Assembly: GCF_041725775.1 (NCBI RefSeq)
Contig: NZ_JBEUEL010000021.1
Location: 1 to 53,162, forward strand
Source: Pueribacillus sp041725775
Lineage (GTDB): Bacteria; Bacillota; Bacilli; Bacillales; UBA6769
Reading direction: 5' to 3'
Length of the DNA stretch: 53,162 nt
Made by a program: the position numbers and the translations under genes
The notes under the pieces: generated by a model
Seen by the model: only the letters and a program-made list of their open reading frames with translations
Database searches by the model: none
Told to the model about the DNA's origin: nothing
In this document: one piece after another, positions 17,945 through 25,946 of the stretch
How the letters are laid out: the number at the start of each line of letters is the position of its first letter
Position numbering within the stretch: the stretch's first letter is position 1

Positions 17945-20068
17945 TCACATCTTGTTGAGTCCCGAGACTTTTTGTACAGCCTCATTGAATTCCTGTTTCG
18001 TCATTAGCAGCTTCCGAGGCTTACTCCCATTTGCTTTTGACACAAGACCATGATCCTCCATCATGTCGATTAACCTAGCGGCACGGTTATACCCGATTCG
18101 GAATCGGCGTTGCAAGCTTGAGGATGATGCAGCACCTTGCTCAAAAATAAACTCGCACGCTTCATAAAAAAGCTCATCTTCAAATTGTTCAATCGTTTGC
18201 GATGATAAATCTTCTGCCTCGATTAAATAGTTTGGTTTCCGCTGTCTTTTAATATAATCTGTAATCCGCTCAATTTCACCATCGGAAACGAAATTTCCTT
18301 GTAAACGAACAGGCTTTGATGCTCCGTTTTCAAGAAAAAGCATATCTCCTTTTCCGAGTAGTTTTTCCGCACCACCTGAATCAAGAATCGTGCGTGAATC
18401 GACTTGGGACGAAACAGAAAATGCAATTCTCGTAGGGATATTCGCTTTAATTAAGCCGGTTATTACATCGACTGACGGGCGTTGTGTCGCAACTAAAAGG
18501 TGAATCCCACACGCTCTCGCTTTTTGAGCAATTCGGCAAATCGCATCTTCTACTTCTTGTGGCGATACCATCATTAAGTCCGCGAGCTCATCAATAATAA
18601 CGACGATATACGGCATTGTATCTGATACATTTTCATTGTACCGCTCGATATCACGTACTTTCGTGTTCGCAAATCTTTTATATCGTTCTTCCATTTCATC
18701 GACTGCCCATTTTAACGCTGCAGTTGCTTCTTTGACATCTGTAATTACTGGTGTAACAAGATGTGGCAAATCGTTATATGGCGCTAATTCAACAACTTTC
18801 GGATCAATGAGCATCAGCTTAACATCATCCGGATTCGCTTTATATAAAATGCTTGTTAAAATCGAGTTAATACAAACACTTTTTCCTGAACCCGTTGCTC
18901 CTGCGATTAAACCGTGTGGCATCTTTTTTAAATCGGTCACAACAGGTTTTCCGGTAATATCTACACCAAGAGCTGCCGATAACGGTGAATGCGCCTCCTG
19001 AAATGACGAGCTTTCTAGTATATCTCGTAACGCGACTGGTTGACTCATTCTATTAGGCACTTCAATTCCAATCGCATTTTTCCCTGGAATTGGGGCTTCA
19101 ATACGAATTTCTTTTGCGGATAAATTTAGCTTAATATCATCTGTTAAATTTGTAATTTTACTCACTTTCACGCCTGGCTTTGGCTGGACTTCAAACCGTG
19201 TAACAGTAGGTCCTTTAACGACATTGGTTACTAAAGCACGAACATTAAAGTTTTTCAATGTTTCATTTAATAAATTCTTTTGCTCTTGTAACCATTCATC
19301 ACTTTCTGTTTGTTTTTTTAATGGTTTATCTAGCAAAGAAAGTTTCGGATAATAATATGTACGCTGGCGTTCGGCAGTAAAGGGCATGACGTTGTTTTGT
19401 TTTATTTCAGGGGTTTGTTTATGAACATGACTATTTTCTGTTAAAGGGTCTGTCATTTGGACATCAGATTTTTCAATCTGCTCACTCGATTCAATGACTG
19501 TTTGTCTCGATCGCTCACGTTCTTCATTCTTTTGTTGAACAGTTGATTCGATTAGCGATTCACTCTCTATTTCATGATCCATTTGTTGTTCATCTAACGC
19601 TTGCTCAACTACAGCTGGAATTGATGTTAGAGGTTCTTCAGTAGGCTTCTCATCACAATCTCGTACAGCCTCTATTGAAGCTGCATTCTCTGTTTCGGAA
19701 CTACCATCGTTTTGATACCGTTCACTGGATTTATCTGTTCGTGTGCGAAAACCATATACAGGGGATGGGACATCAGATGCTTTAAAGTTCACGCCAGTAA
19801 ACTTCTCTCGTTCAGATCGGGCTTGCCGTTCTTGCTTCTCTGAATGACGCCTACTTGTACGTTCAACTGAACCAGGCTGTTCGTCGTCTGGGATCAGTGG
19901 AAAACGAAAGTTACCTGTTTTCGGGTATTGATGAATCACTCGAGCATTTTCTTCATGTTCAGAACTAGGAAAGCGACCTGGACGTAAGCTTGTGTACTCA
20001 TCTTTCACTTCTTCATGGATGTCTTCATTAAATATCCGATTGAACAAACGTTTTAACCAATTTTCCAT
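17945..20068 (-). CDS. sftA: SftA, FtsK/SpoIIIE-type DNA translocase
   Basis: Soluble septum-associated ATPase that moves chromosomal DNA away from the closing division septum. No membrane helices are present, unlike SpoIIIE. The order is: a charged, Gln/Glu-rich linker (about 1-240), the RecA-like motor with Walker A GATGSGKSVCINS (about residue 389) and Walker B VVIIDELADLMMV (about 492), the QRPSVDVITGLIKANIPTRI segment, and a C-terminal gamma winged-helix domain (FIFEQGAASSSSLQRRFRIG) that reads orienting DNA sequences. At 707 residues it is shorter than B. subtilis SftA (952), mainly in the linker. ATG 20068 has GGGGGTG at 6 bases. Confidence 0.93.
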   Translation of the reverse strand: MENWLKRLFNRIFNEDIHEEVKDEYTSLRPGRFPSSEHEENARVIHQYPKTGNFRFPLIPDDEQPGSVERTSRRHSEKQERQARSEREKFTGVNFKASDVPSPVYGFRTRTDKSSERYQNDGSSETENAASIEAVRDCDEKPTEEPLTSIPAVVEQALDEQQMDHEIESESLIESTVQQKNEERERSRQTVIESSEQIEKSDVQMTDPLTENSHVHKQTPEIKQNNVMPFTAERQRTYYYPKLSLLDKPLKKQTESDEWLQEQKNLLNETLKNFNVRALVTNVVKGPTVTRFEVQPKPGVKVSKITNLTDDIKLNLSAKEIRIEAPIPGKNAIGIEVPNRMSQPVALRDILESSSFQEAHSPLSAALGVDITGKPVVTDLKKMPHGLIAGATGSGKSVCINSILTSILYKANPDDVKLMLIDPKVVELAPYNDLPHLVTPVITDVKEATAALKWAVDEMEERYKRFANTKVRDIERYNENVSDTMPYIVVIIDELADLMMVSPQEVEDAICRIAQKARACGIHLLVATQRPSVDVITGLIKANIPTRIAFSVSSQVDSRTILDSGGAEKLLGKGDMLFLENGASKPVRLQGNFVSDGEIERITDYIKRQRKPNYLIEAEDLSSQTIEQFEDELFYEACEFIFEQGAASSSSLQRRFRIGYNRAARLIDMMEDHGLVSKANGSKPRKLLMTKQEFNEAVQKVSGLNKM

Positions 20069-20189
20069 TGTATACACCCCCACATATAGCAAAAAATGAA
20101 TTCAAAAAGTTCGGAGGCTCATTGACTGAATTAATATAGAATTTTGACGAAAGTTGTGTCCGCTTTTTGAACTTGTTCCAATCCGTTTC

Positions 20190-21002
20190 TTATTTTTCCA
20201 AATCGTCACGCTCAGGACGATTTTTTGCTAAAATAAAAATGGGTTCAAGCTTGCCGTCATCGTATAAAAAAGGCAGTGCTGTAATCGGAACTCGACCATT
20301 TGCAAAAAAAGACATTGTCATTTGGCCAAGAACATCATAACCCGTATTATTTACAATATCGGCAAAAATGAGAACATCTTGATGCGGTACAGCCACTGCT
20401 AACGTTCCTTTCGTTTGAGACGCCATTTTTTCAAGCAACGATTGATTTAAAATTCTGCTCGCATCGTATCCATCATTCGTATTAATGAAATAAAATGTGT
20501 TATCCGCGACGACATCTTCTTTCATTTCTTCTGTTAATGAACGTAAATTAAAACGTGCTGCTTCTTTAACGACTTGTTCATCCCAATCTTCTTCTCGTAA
20601 CAAGCTAGTATCAATTAATCGATACGACTTGCCTAAATCTAAAGCATAAAAGATCCTCGTCTCGGCTGTATGCTCATCGAAAATTAATTTCTTGCCTGAT
20701 TTCGCTTCAGTCGGAAATGAAGTCGAGCGGATGACAGGGTAAATATTTGCCTCTTTCCCTCTCAGTCGTTGTTCTCCTAGCATAGCATTCATTGCTTCTT
20801 CGATATATTCAATAAGCTCCGTAAAATACGTAGCTTTATTTGCTTCCCATTTTTGAATTAAACCGTTTAAATGTAGTGTCATTCCAACTTTTGATTCTTT
20901 TTCTTCGATTCGTAATGACTCTTCTTTATAATTATATATAAATTGCCACTCTGGACGATTTAAACTTTCTTCAATTTTTCTTTTCATGTCAACTGGTTTC
21001 AC
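20190..21002 (-). CDS. ytpQ: YtpQ, DUF1444 family protein
   Basis: A 270-residue cytoplasmic protein matching the DUF1444 (UPF0354) family: it contains the conserved PVIRSTSFP segment, FYALDLGKSYRLID, the ANDTFYFINTNDGYDASRIL-like stretch and VAVPHQDVLIFADI with a MTMSFF..GRVPIT end. Function unknown; it is encoded next to sftA in Bacillus. The start is GTG at 21002, with AGGTGG 6 bases upstream. The tRNA-binding-domain gene ytpR, which lies between these two genes in B. subtilis, is missing here. Confidence 0.9.
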   Translation of the reverse strand: MKPVDMKRKIEESLNRPEWQFIYNYKEESLRIEEKESKVGMTLHLNGLIQKWEANKATYFTELIEYIEEAMNAMLGEQRLRGKEANIYPVIRSTSFPTEAKSGKKLIFDEHTAETRIFYALDLGKSYRLIDTSLLREEDWDEQVVKEAARFNLRSLTEEMKEDVVADNTFYFINTNDGYDASRILNQSLLEKMASQTKGTLAVAVPHQDVLIFADIVNNTGYDVLGQMTMSFFANGRVPITALPFLYDDGKLEPIFILAKNRPERDDLEK

Positions 21003-21039
21003 GATTTTCCACCTCGTATCGTTTCTACACCGAAAGAAA

Positions 21040-21065
21040 TACCTCCATTTTAATAAATGGAGGTA
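21040..21065 (-). terminator. terminator of the symporter operon
   Basis: Perfect 11-bp stem TACCTCCATTT / AAATGGAGGTA with a 4-base loop and a T-rich tail on the minus strand, 87 bases after the symporter stop. Confidence 0.75.
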
Positions 21066-21151
21066 GATTATACTACTTATTTTACTATCATCAAGACAAC
21101 AATTCCACTAATTGCCGATTGAACGAACGAAAACGTTTGTATACTACTTTT

Positions 21152-22633
21152 TCATACATTTGTTTTTTGATGTTTTTTCAGTTCGCTTTTTACAAACTGT
21201 ATAAATTCAGTTGCTTTTTCTTTCGGTGCTTTCGTCACTATACTCACCCCAATGAAGAGAGCAATCGAAAGCAAGAGGCCCCATACACCTGAACCGTATC
21301 CGAGCGGTTTAAACTTTGTCAACTCTAAGACAGAAACAAGTGTTCCACTAATGACAACACTAGCAATCACACCAGCTGCTGTGCCCCGTTTCCAGAAGAA
21401 CACACCAAAATACGCTGGAACGATGACAAGTAGTCCTGCAGAAGCTGAGACAGATAAAACAGCGATCAGATCAAGTTGCAACTGAGCAAATAAGTAGGCG
21501 AGGACTGCGATAACTGGAATGACAATTTTACCGACGAGCAACTGGCGTTGTTCACTCGGGTTTCTTTTCGCATTTCCATACACATCACGAGCTACGATTG
21601 ACGACAACGTTAAAATGATCGAGTCAATCGTCGAAATTGCCGCCGCCATAATTCCAATCATTACGATAACTCCTAAAATTGGCGGAACTAAATCAGATGA
21701 CAGCAACGTCGGGGTTGCCAAGTCAGCGTTATCCAAGCCTGGAAATTGTATGAGCGCAGCAAATCCCCACAAAATTGATACTAGCGTATAAATAAAACCA
21801 AAAACGAGAAAACCTATTAGCATTCTTCGTAAACTTGTAAATGAAGACGGCATGTATAATCGTTGACTTACTTGTGGGTTCGAAATACTAAAAAAGATCC
21901 ACGGTAACGTTAAGCTTAAAAAAGCAGGAAAACTAAAAAAACCATTTCCTGGTACAGATAATGAACCTGGATGTTCTGTTGCCAATGTTTCGAAAAAGCT
22001 TCCAAAGCCACCTAATCGACTAACAACAATTAAAACGACAAGCGTTGCTGTAACAATCATAACTAACGCTTGGAATGCATCCGTCCACATGACAGAGCGA
22101 ATTCCTGCAATAATTGTAAAAACAATCGCTAAAACCGTTGCAATCGTTACCCCTGTCGTGAATGTAATTGCGTTGTTAGACATGCTCGATAGTAAATAAC
22201 CGACTCCTGTTAATTGAACAGCACTATAAGGGATAAGAAAAAGACAACTTGCTAATGCTGTAACAACAGCAACCGTTTTACTTTCATACCGATCACCTAA
22301 CATTTCAGTCGGAGTCACATAACCGTATTTTTTTCCTGCAACCCAATATCGTGGTCCGAAAAAGGCAATTAAACTAACTCCTGCAAAATAGATAAGCTCA
22401 AAACCTAATGCACCAACCCCACCAGCATATGTTAATCCCGCCAAACCGACGAGCATAAACGCACTAAAGGTTGTTGCGCTATAACTTAAAGCTGATACGA
22501 ACCCGCCCATTTTTCGATTTCCAAGAAAATAGTCGGTCATATCTTTGGCTTTACCTGTGCGTGAATAATAAGCAAGAATTAAAGATGAAATAACGTATAT
22601 AACTACCCCTATCCAAACCATTGTTGCATTCAA
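21152..22633 (-). CDS. sodium:solute symporter (SSS family)
   Basis: A 493-residue membrane transporter with about 13 hydrophobic helices, probably coupling Na+ entry to uptake of a small organic solute. Family features are GNRKMGGFVSALSYSATTFSAFMLVGLAG near the N-terminus, YVTPTEMLGDRYESK, GIRSVMWTDAFQALVMI and AAAISTIDSIILTLSSI-VARD. The substrate cannot be read from sequence; related proteins include pantothenate, proline and monocarboxylate permeases. The start is TTG at 22633 with GGAG 9 bases upstream inside the preceding gene; ATG 22621 is the alternative. It follows a small membrane protein gene by two bases, a coupled pair. Confidence 0.88.
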   Translation of the reverse strand: MNATMVWIGVVIYVISSLILAYYSRTGKAKDMTDYFLGNRKMGGFVSALSYSATTFSAFMLVGLAGLTYAGGVGALGFELIYFAGVSLIAFFGPRYWVAGKKYGYVTPTEMLGDRYESKTVAVVTALASCLFLIPYSAVQLTGVGYLLSSMSNNAITFTTGVTIATVLAIVFTIIAGIRSVMWTDAFQALVMIVTATLVVLIVVSRLGGFGSFFETLATEHPGSLSVPGNGFFSFPAFLSLTLPWIFFSISNPQVSQRLYMPSSFTSLRRMLIGFLVFGFIYTLVSILWGFAALIQFPGLDNADLATPTLLSSDLVPPILGVIVMIGIMAAAISTIDSIILTLSSIVARDVYGNAKRNPSEQRQLLVGKIVIPVIAVLAYLFAQLQLDLIAVLSVSASAGLLVIVPAYFGVFFWKRGTAAGVIASVVISGTLVSVLELTKFKPLGYGSGVWGLLLSIALFIGVSIVTKAPKEKATEFIQFVKSELKKHQKTNV

Positions 22634-22635
22634 TT

Positions 22636-22818
22636 TTAATCACTCCACTTTCTCGTAATTAGTACGTTAACTGCAATAATTACTATTGCAAATACAGACC
22701 AATATAAAAAACTGCCATACCACTCATCGACATTTCGAAGCAATGTATATGGCACAATGTAAGCCAGCAACATGGCTATTGTTAAGAAAAGTGCCCAGCC
22801 AATCTCTTTTTTCTCCAC
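22636..22818 (-). CDS. small two-helix membrane protein paired with the symporter
   Basis: A 60-residue protein with two membrane helices (WALFLTIAMLLAYIVPYTLL and SFLYWSVFAIVIIAVNVLI). Similar small proteins (DUF3311 or YhdT/DUF997 types) are often encoded immediately before SSS-family permeases, for example with pantothenate or monocarboxylate transporters, and are thought to be accessory subunits. GTG start at 22818 with GAGGTGA about 5 bases upstream. Its last codons carry the symporter's ribosome site, so the two are co-translated. I cannot decide between the two families by eye. Confidence 0.75.
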   Translation of the reverse strand: MEKKEIGWALFLTIAMLLAYIVPYTLLRNVDEWYGSFLYWSVFAIVIIAVNVLITRKWSD

Positions 22819-22851
22819 ATCGTCACCTCATTTTTTTCAAACTTCAATACT

Positions 22852-22881
22852 AGTATACTATTGTGTAAAGACACATGTAAA
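22852..22881 (-). promoter_or_regulatory. predicted sigma-A promoter of the small membrane protein–symporter operon
   Basis: On the minus strand TTTACA-18-TATACT lies about 35 bases before the GTG start. The spacer contains the inverted repeat TGTGT-CTTT-ACACA (22862-22875), a possible operator. Confidence 0.5.
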
Positions 22882-23215
22882 TAATTATGTTTTTACATTA
22901 ATATTATTGAGTTCATGCAAAGGAACCGCCGTCTAAGACTAACGTTTTATGAAAAATACCAGTACAATCATAGCCTTTGGGCTTAATTTCAATGTAGTGG
23001 ATTGAACGGTTTATCCTATTTCCTGATACTTATTCAGAAACCAGTTTATATTCGGCACAATTTGCACATCTATACTTTCAGGACGTAGGCAATTTCAACG
23101 GAAAAATACGAACGAAATTTCTCTTGATTGGGAGGATTTCAAACATGCGACAAATAATGTGTGTTGTCCACATTAAAAATTTTCAAACATCCTCTTGAAG
23201 ATAGTCTCGCGTTCA

Positions 23216-23244
23216 TTGTGTTTTTTATACAACCGTTTTATACT
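23216..23244 (+). promoter_or_regulatory. predicted sigma-A promoter of ytoQ
   Basis: TTGTGT, a 17-base spacer and TATACT lie 37 bases upstream of the ytoQ start codon. Confidence 0.55.
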
Positions 23245-23280
23245 AATGCATAGATCATCTTATAAAGGAGATAGAATAGA

Positions 23281-23730
23281 ATGGAATTAGTCGTGTATTT
23301 AGCTGGTCAAATTCATGACAATGACTGGAGAGATGAAATTCGTAATAGATCAAGAGATTTAAATTTACCGATTACATTTGTCGGCCCGATGGAAAATCAT
23401 GACCGCTCTGATCAAATTGGAGAAGAAATCTATGGTGAGCAACTGAATAAAATTTTAGTTGATGACGCTGCTTCGGATTTCAACAATTTACGAACAGAAG
23501 TATTACTTGAAAAATCCGACATCGTCATCGCATGCTTCGGAGAAAAATATAAACAATGGAATACAGCGATGGATGCATCAACAGCAATTTCAAAAAATAA
23601 ACCGCTCATTGTTATTCGCCCTGAATCACTCGTTCATCCATTAAAAGAAATTGACAACAAAGCAAACGTCGTTTGTGAAACACCAGAACAAGCAGTGAAA
23701 GCCTTGTCCTACATTTTTGAAACAGAATAA
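23281..23730 (+). CDS. ytoQ: YtoQ family protein
   Basis: A 149-residue cytoplasmic protein matching YtoQ: it starts MELVVYLAGQIHD-W-DEI, contains FVGPMENHDRSDQIGEEIYG and ends with KPLIVIRPESLVHPLKEID. The fold resembles nucleoside 2-deoxyribosyltransferase-type Rossmann proteins, but the function is not established. AAAGGAGA is 7-8 bases before the ATG. Monocistronic, between its own promoter and a strong terminator. Confidence 0.9.
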   Translation: MELVVYLAGQIHDNDWRDEIRNRSRDLNLPITFVGPMENHDRSDQIGEEIYGEQLNKILVDDAASDFNNLRTEVLLEKSDIVIACFGEKYKQWNTAMDASTAISKNKPLIVIRPESLVHPLKEIDNKANVVCETPEQAVKALSYIFETE

Positions 23731-23735
23731 ATAGT

Positions 23736-23773
23736 AAAAAACGCTTCTGAAAATGGTTCAGAGGCGTTTTTTA
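23736..23773. terminator. bidirectional terminator between ytoQ and the DUF84 gene
   Basis: AAAAAACGC(T)TCTGAA pairs with TTCAGA(G)GCGTTTTTT around a 5-base loop. It serves both convergent genes and overlaps the last codons of the minus-strand one. Confidence 0.9.
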
Positions 23774-24267
23774 TAATAAAAATATTGGCCGAATAAAATA
23801 TTTAACAACTGTTCATAAATGGATTGACGAGTAACGAAACCGTTTGTTAACAGTCCGATCGCACCTTCACTTTGATTCTCAAGTTGCGTTTGTGCTTTTA
23901 TAACCTCGCCAAGCTCTTTACCACATTCAAGTTCATGCAGAAACGTTTCTGGCAACATGAAGTGCCCACCACTACTCACACATTCATAACCTTTCCGATC
24001 GATAAGTGCACCCCAATTACAAACGAACCACACCGTTCCGATTTTCGATATTCCGCCTTCTAAACCGATCCCAACATCACTATTCGTAGCCATTAAAACT
24101 TCGCGGGCACGGTTTACTGCTCCTTGTATCGTTTCGGAATCCGATTGAGGCTGATTTGATACATGAGTAGGTACAGAACGAGCGATTACAGTAAAACCAA
24201 TCGACGTTGAGAGTTTTTCCAACGCATGAACTTTTGCTCGATTTGTCGAACCGATTGCAACTTTCAT
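23758..24267 (-). CDS. DUF84 family (YjjX-like) inosine/xanthosine triphosphatase
   Basis: A 169-residue enzyme of the DUF84 family, whose E. coli member YjjX hydrolyses non-canonical purine nucleotides (ITP, XTP). Visible motifs are the N-terminal VAIGSTNRAKVHAL, SDSETIQGAVNRARE and the central GIGLEGGI, followed by CNWGALID and SSGGHFMLPE. It starts at ATG 24267 and lies 14 bases after ytoP on the same strand, so the pair is probably one operon. The C-terminus runs into the shared terminator. Confidence 0.85.
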   Translation of the reverse strand: MKVAIGSTNRAKVHALEKLSTSIGFTVIARSVPTHVSNQPQSDSETIQGAVNRAREVLMATNSDVGIGLEGGISKIGTVWFVCNWGALIDRKGYECVSSGGHFMLPETFLHELECGKELGEVIKAQTQLENQSEGAIGLLTNGFVTRQSIYEQLLNILFGQYFYYKKRL

Positions 24268-24281
24268 AGCGTTCCCATCCT

Positions 24282-25346
24282 TTAGCTTTGGCGAATTGTA
24301 TCAACCATTGATTGATCCGTTTGTTGAACAAGTTTCACTAATAATTCTTTTGCCGCCGCATAATCATCAACGTGTACAATCGAAGACGATGTATGTATGT
24401 AACGAGAGCAAATCCCAATAACAGCTGACGGAATTCCTTCTAGTGACGTATGAACTCGACCAGCATCAGTTCCGCCAGAAGAAACGAAATATTGATACGG
24501 GATATTGTTCGTTTCAGCAATATCTAAAACGAACTCACGCATGCCACGATGGGTTACCATCGAACCGTCATAAATCCGCAGTAACGCTCCTTCTCCTAAC
24601 TTTCCGAACGCTTGTTTTTCACCCGACATATCGTTTGCAGGACTGGCATCAAGCGCGTAAAAGATATCCGGCTTAATGAGATTTGCAGCTGTTGCTGCTC
24701 CGCGCAAGCCAACTTCTTCTTGAACGGTCGCACCCGAATATAATTCATTTGGTAGCTTTTCATCTTTTAGCTCTTTTAATAATTCAATCGCTAAACCACA
24801 ACCATACCGATTATCCCATGCTTTAGCGAGAATTTTTTTCACATTCGCCATCGGAGTAAATGGGCATACTGGTGTAATCGGTTGTCCGGGACGAATGCCA
24901 ATTTTTATCGCATCATCTTTATCATCTGCACCGATATCGATAAGCATATTTGTAATTTTCATCGGTTTTTTTCGTTGATTTTCGTCTAACAAATGAGGTG
25001 GTATCGAAGCAATTACGCCGGGGACAACACCTTTTTCCGTTTCAACTTCGACCCGTTGAGAGAGCAAAACTTGACTCCACCATCCGCCGAGCGTTTGAAA
25101 GCGAATAAGTCCTTCTTTCGTAATGCTCGTCACCATAAACCCAACTTCATCCATATGCCCTGCAACCATTACTCGTGGTCCGTCACCTTTTTTCACACCG
25201 AAAATACTTCCGAGCCGATCGCGAACAATCTCGTCAGCATATTTTTCAAGTTCAGTTTGCATGTATTTACGTACATTATGCTCAAAACCAGATGGTCCGC
25301 GAAGCTCCGTTAAGATTTTAAACATGTTAACTGTTTCGGTATTCAT
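24282..25346 (-). CDS. ytoP: M42-family aminopeptidase (YtoP, glutamyl aminopeptidase/deblocking type)
   Basis: Dinuclear-metal aminopeptidase of 354 residues forming large tetrahedral complexes in the family. Metal ligands and catalytic residues can be placed: H64 in VAGHMDEVGF, D178 in KAWDNRYG, E210-E211 in VQEEVGLRG, D233 in ALDAS and H318 in SRYIHTSSS. A PDZ-like inserted segment occupies about 75-165. AGGGG precedes the ATG 25346 by 6-7 bases. Upstream, TTGACG-17-TAAGAG (25396-25424, minus) is a plausible promoter. It is divergent from ytzB. Confidence 0.9.
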   Translation of the reverse strand: MNTETVNMFKILTELRGPSGFEHNVRKYMQTELEKYADEIVRDRLGSIFGVKKGDGPRVMVAGHMDEVGFMVTSITKEGLIRFQTLGGWWSQVLLSQRVEVETEKGVVPGVIASIPPHLLDENQRKKPMKITNMLIDIGADDKDDAIKIGIRPGQPITPVCPFTPMANVKKILAKAWDNRYGCGLAIELLKELKDEKLPNELYSGATVQEEVGLRGAATAANLIKPDIFYALDASPANDMSGEKQAFGKLGEGALLRIYDGSMVTHRGMREFVLDIAETNNIPYQYFVSSGGTDAGRVHTSLEGIPSAVIGICSRYIHTSSSIVHVDDYAAAKELLVKLVQQTDQSMVDTIRQS

Positions 25347-25427
25347 AATGATCCCCTCTCATTACGTTTTTGCTAACCTAATCATAACGAAGTTACTCTT
25401 AATGTTCCACATTCTCATCGTCAAATG

Positions 25428-25457
25428 TTGTTCCAATATCACTGTTTCTAGTATAAT
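25428..25457 (+). promoter_or_regulatory. predicted sigma-A promoter of ytzB
   Basis: TTGTTC, an 18-base spacer and a perfect TATAAT lie 53 bases upstream of the ytzB start. Confidence 0.6.
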
Positions 25458-25510
25458 ACATAGTAATAAACGATACGCTAAGTTGTCGTTTAAAATGAAA
25501 GGGGTTTACA

Positions 25511-25816
25511 ATGAGAATTAATAAATACGTTACGGGTGCCATCGTTGGGCTAGCCGCTGGCTTTATCGTTGCAAATCAAATAAACAAAAGAGAAATTACA
25601 CCTGAAAAAGCTTTACATAACGTCAAACATGCATTAAAAGATAAACTCGCTATCGAAGGTTCATGGATTCAAATGTTTCCTGAAAAAATGGAGAAAAACG
25701 ACCTGCTTGAATATACGGTTTATCGTGGAGGAGTCACTTCAAACGAACATAATCGCATCCAACATTATGACTTTACTGTTGATGCGGAAACAGGAGCCAT
25801 TATTGAATTAAAATAA
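25511..25816 (+). CDS. ytzB: YtzB, small PepSY-domain protein
   Basis: A 101-residue protein with an N-terminal hydrophobic segment (YVTGAIVGLAAGFIVA) that acts as signal or anchor, followed by a single PepSY domain (about 30-101; ITPEKALHNVKHALKDK ... GSWIQMFPE ... DAETGAIIEL). PepSY domains are often inhibitors or chaperones of extracytoplasmic peptidases; whether that applies here is not known. AAAGGGG lies 6-7 bases before the ATG. A hairpin terminator follows. Confidence 0.87.
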   Translation: MRINKYVTGAIVGLAAGFIVANQINKREITPEKALHNVKHALKDKLAIEGSWIQMFPEKMEKNDLLEYTVYRGGVTSNEHNRIQHYDFTVDAETGAIIELK

Positions 25817-25821
25817 TTGAT

Positions 25822-25846
25822 GCCACCCATCACATGATGAGGTGGC
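25822..25846. terminator. hairpin after ytzB
   Basis: GCCACC-CATCA / TGATG(A)GGTGGC pair with a 2-base loop and one bulged A. The T-tract is weak (CATTTCTATTACATTTT). Confidence 0.5.
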
Positions 25847-25946
25847 CATTTCTATTACATTTTGAGGGTACGTATTCAAAATGAAGGACAATCGTAAACT
25901 TTTTTCCTTTTTAGTGTAAATGTGGTTTTTCTTTTTGCTCATCTTC

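Larger units (their letters stand above)
22819..23280. other. divergent region between the symporter operon and ytoQ
   Basis: The 462 bases hold promoters for both sides (see entries) and no long ORF. A 17-codon ORF at 23144-23197 (MRQIMCVVHIKNFQTSS) has a good GGGAGG 8 bases before its ATG, but it lies upstream of the predicted ytoQ promoter and overlaps small competing inverted repeats (AATGTG/CACATT), so its status is unclear. Confidence 0.4.

Noticed and set aside
23144..23197. 17-codon ORF with good ribosome site upstream of ytoQ
   Set aside because: It ends before the predicted ytoQ promoter and overlaps small inverted repeats, so a leader-peptide role is not supported.
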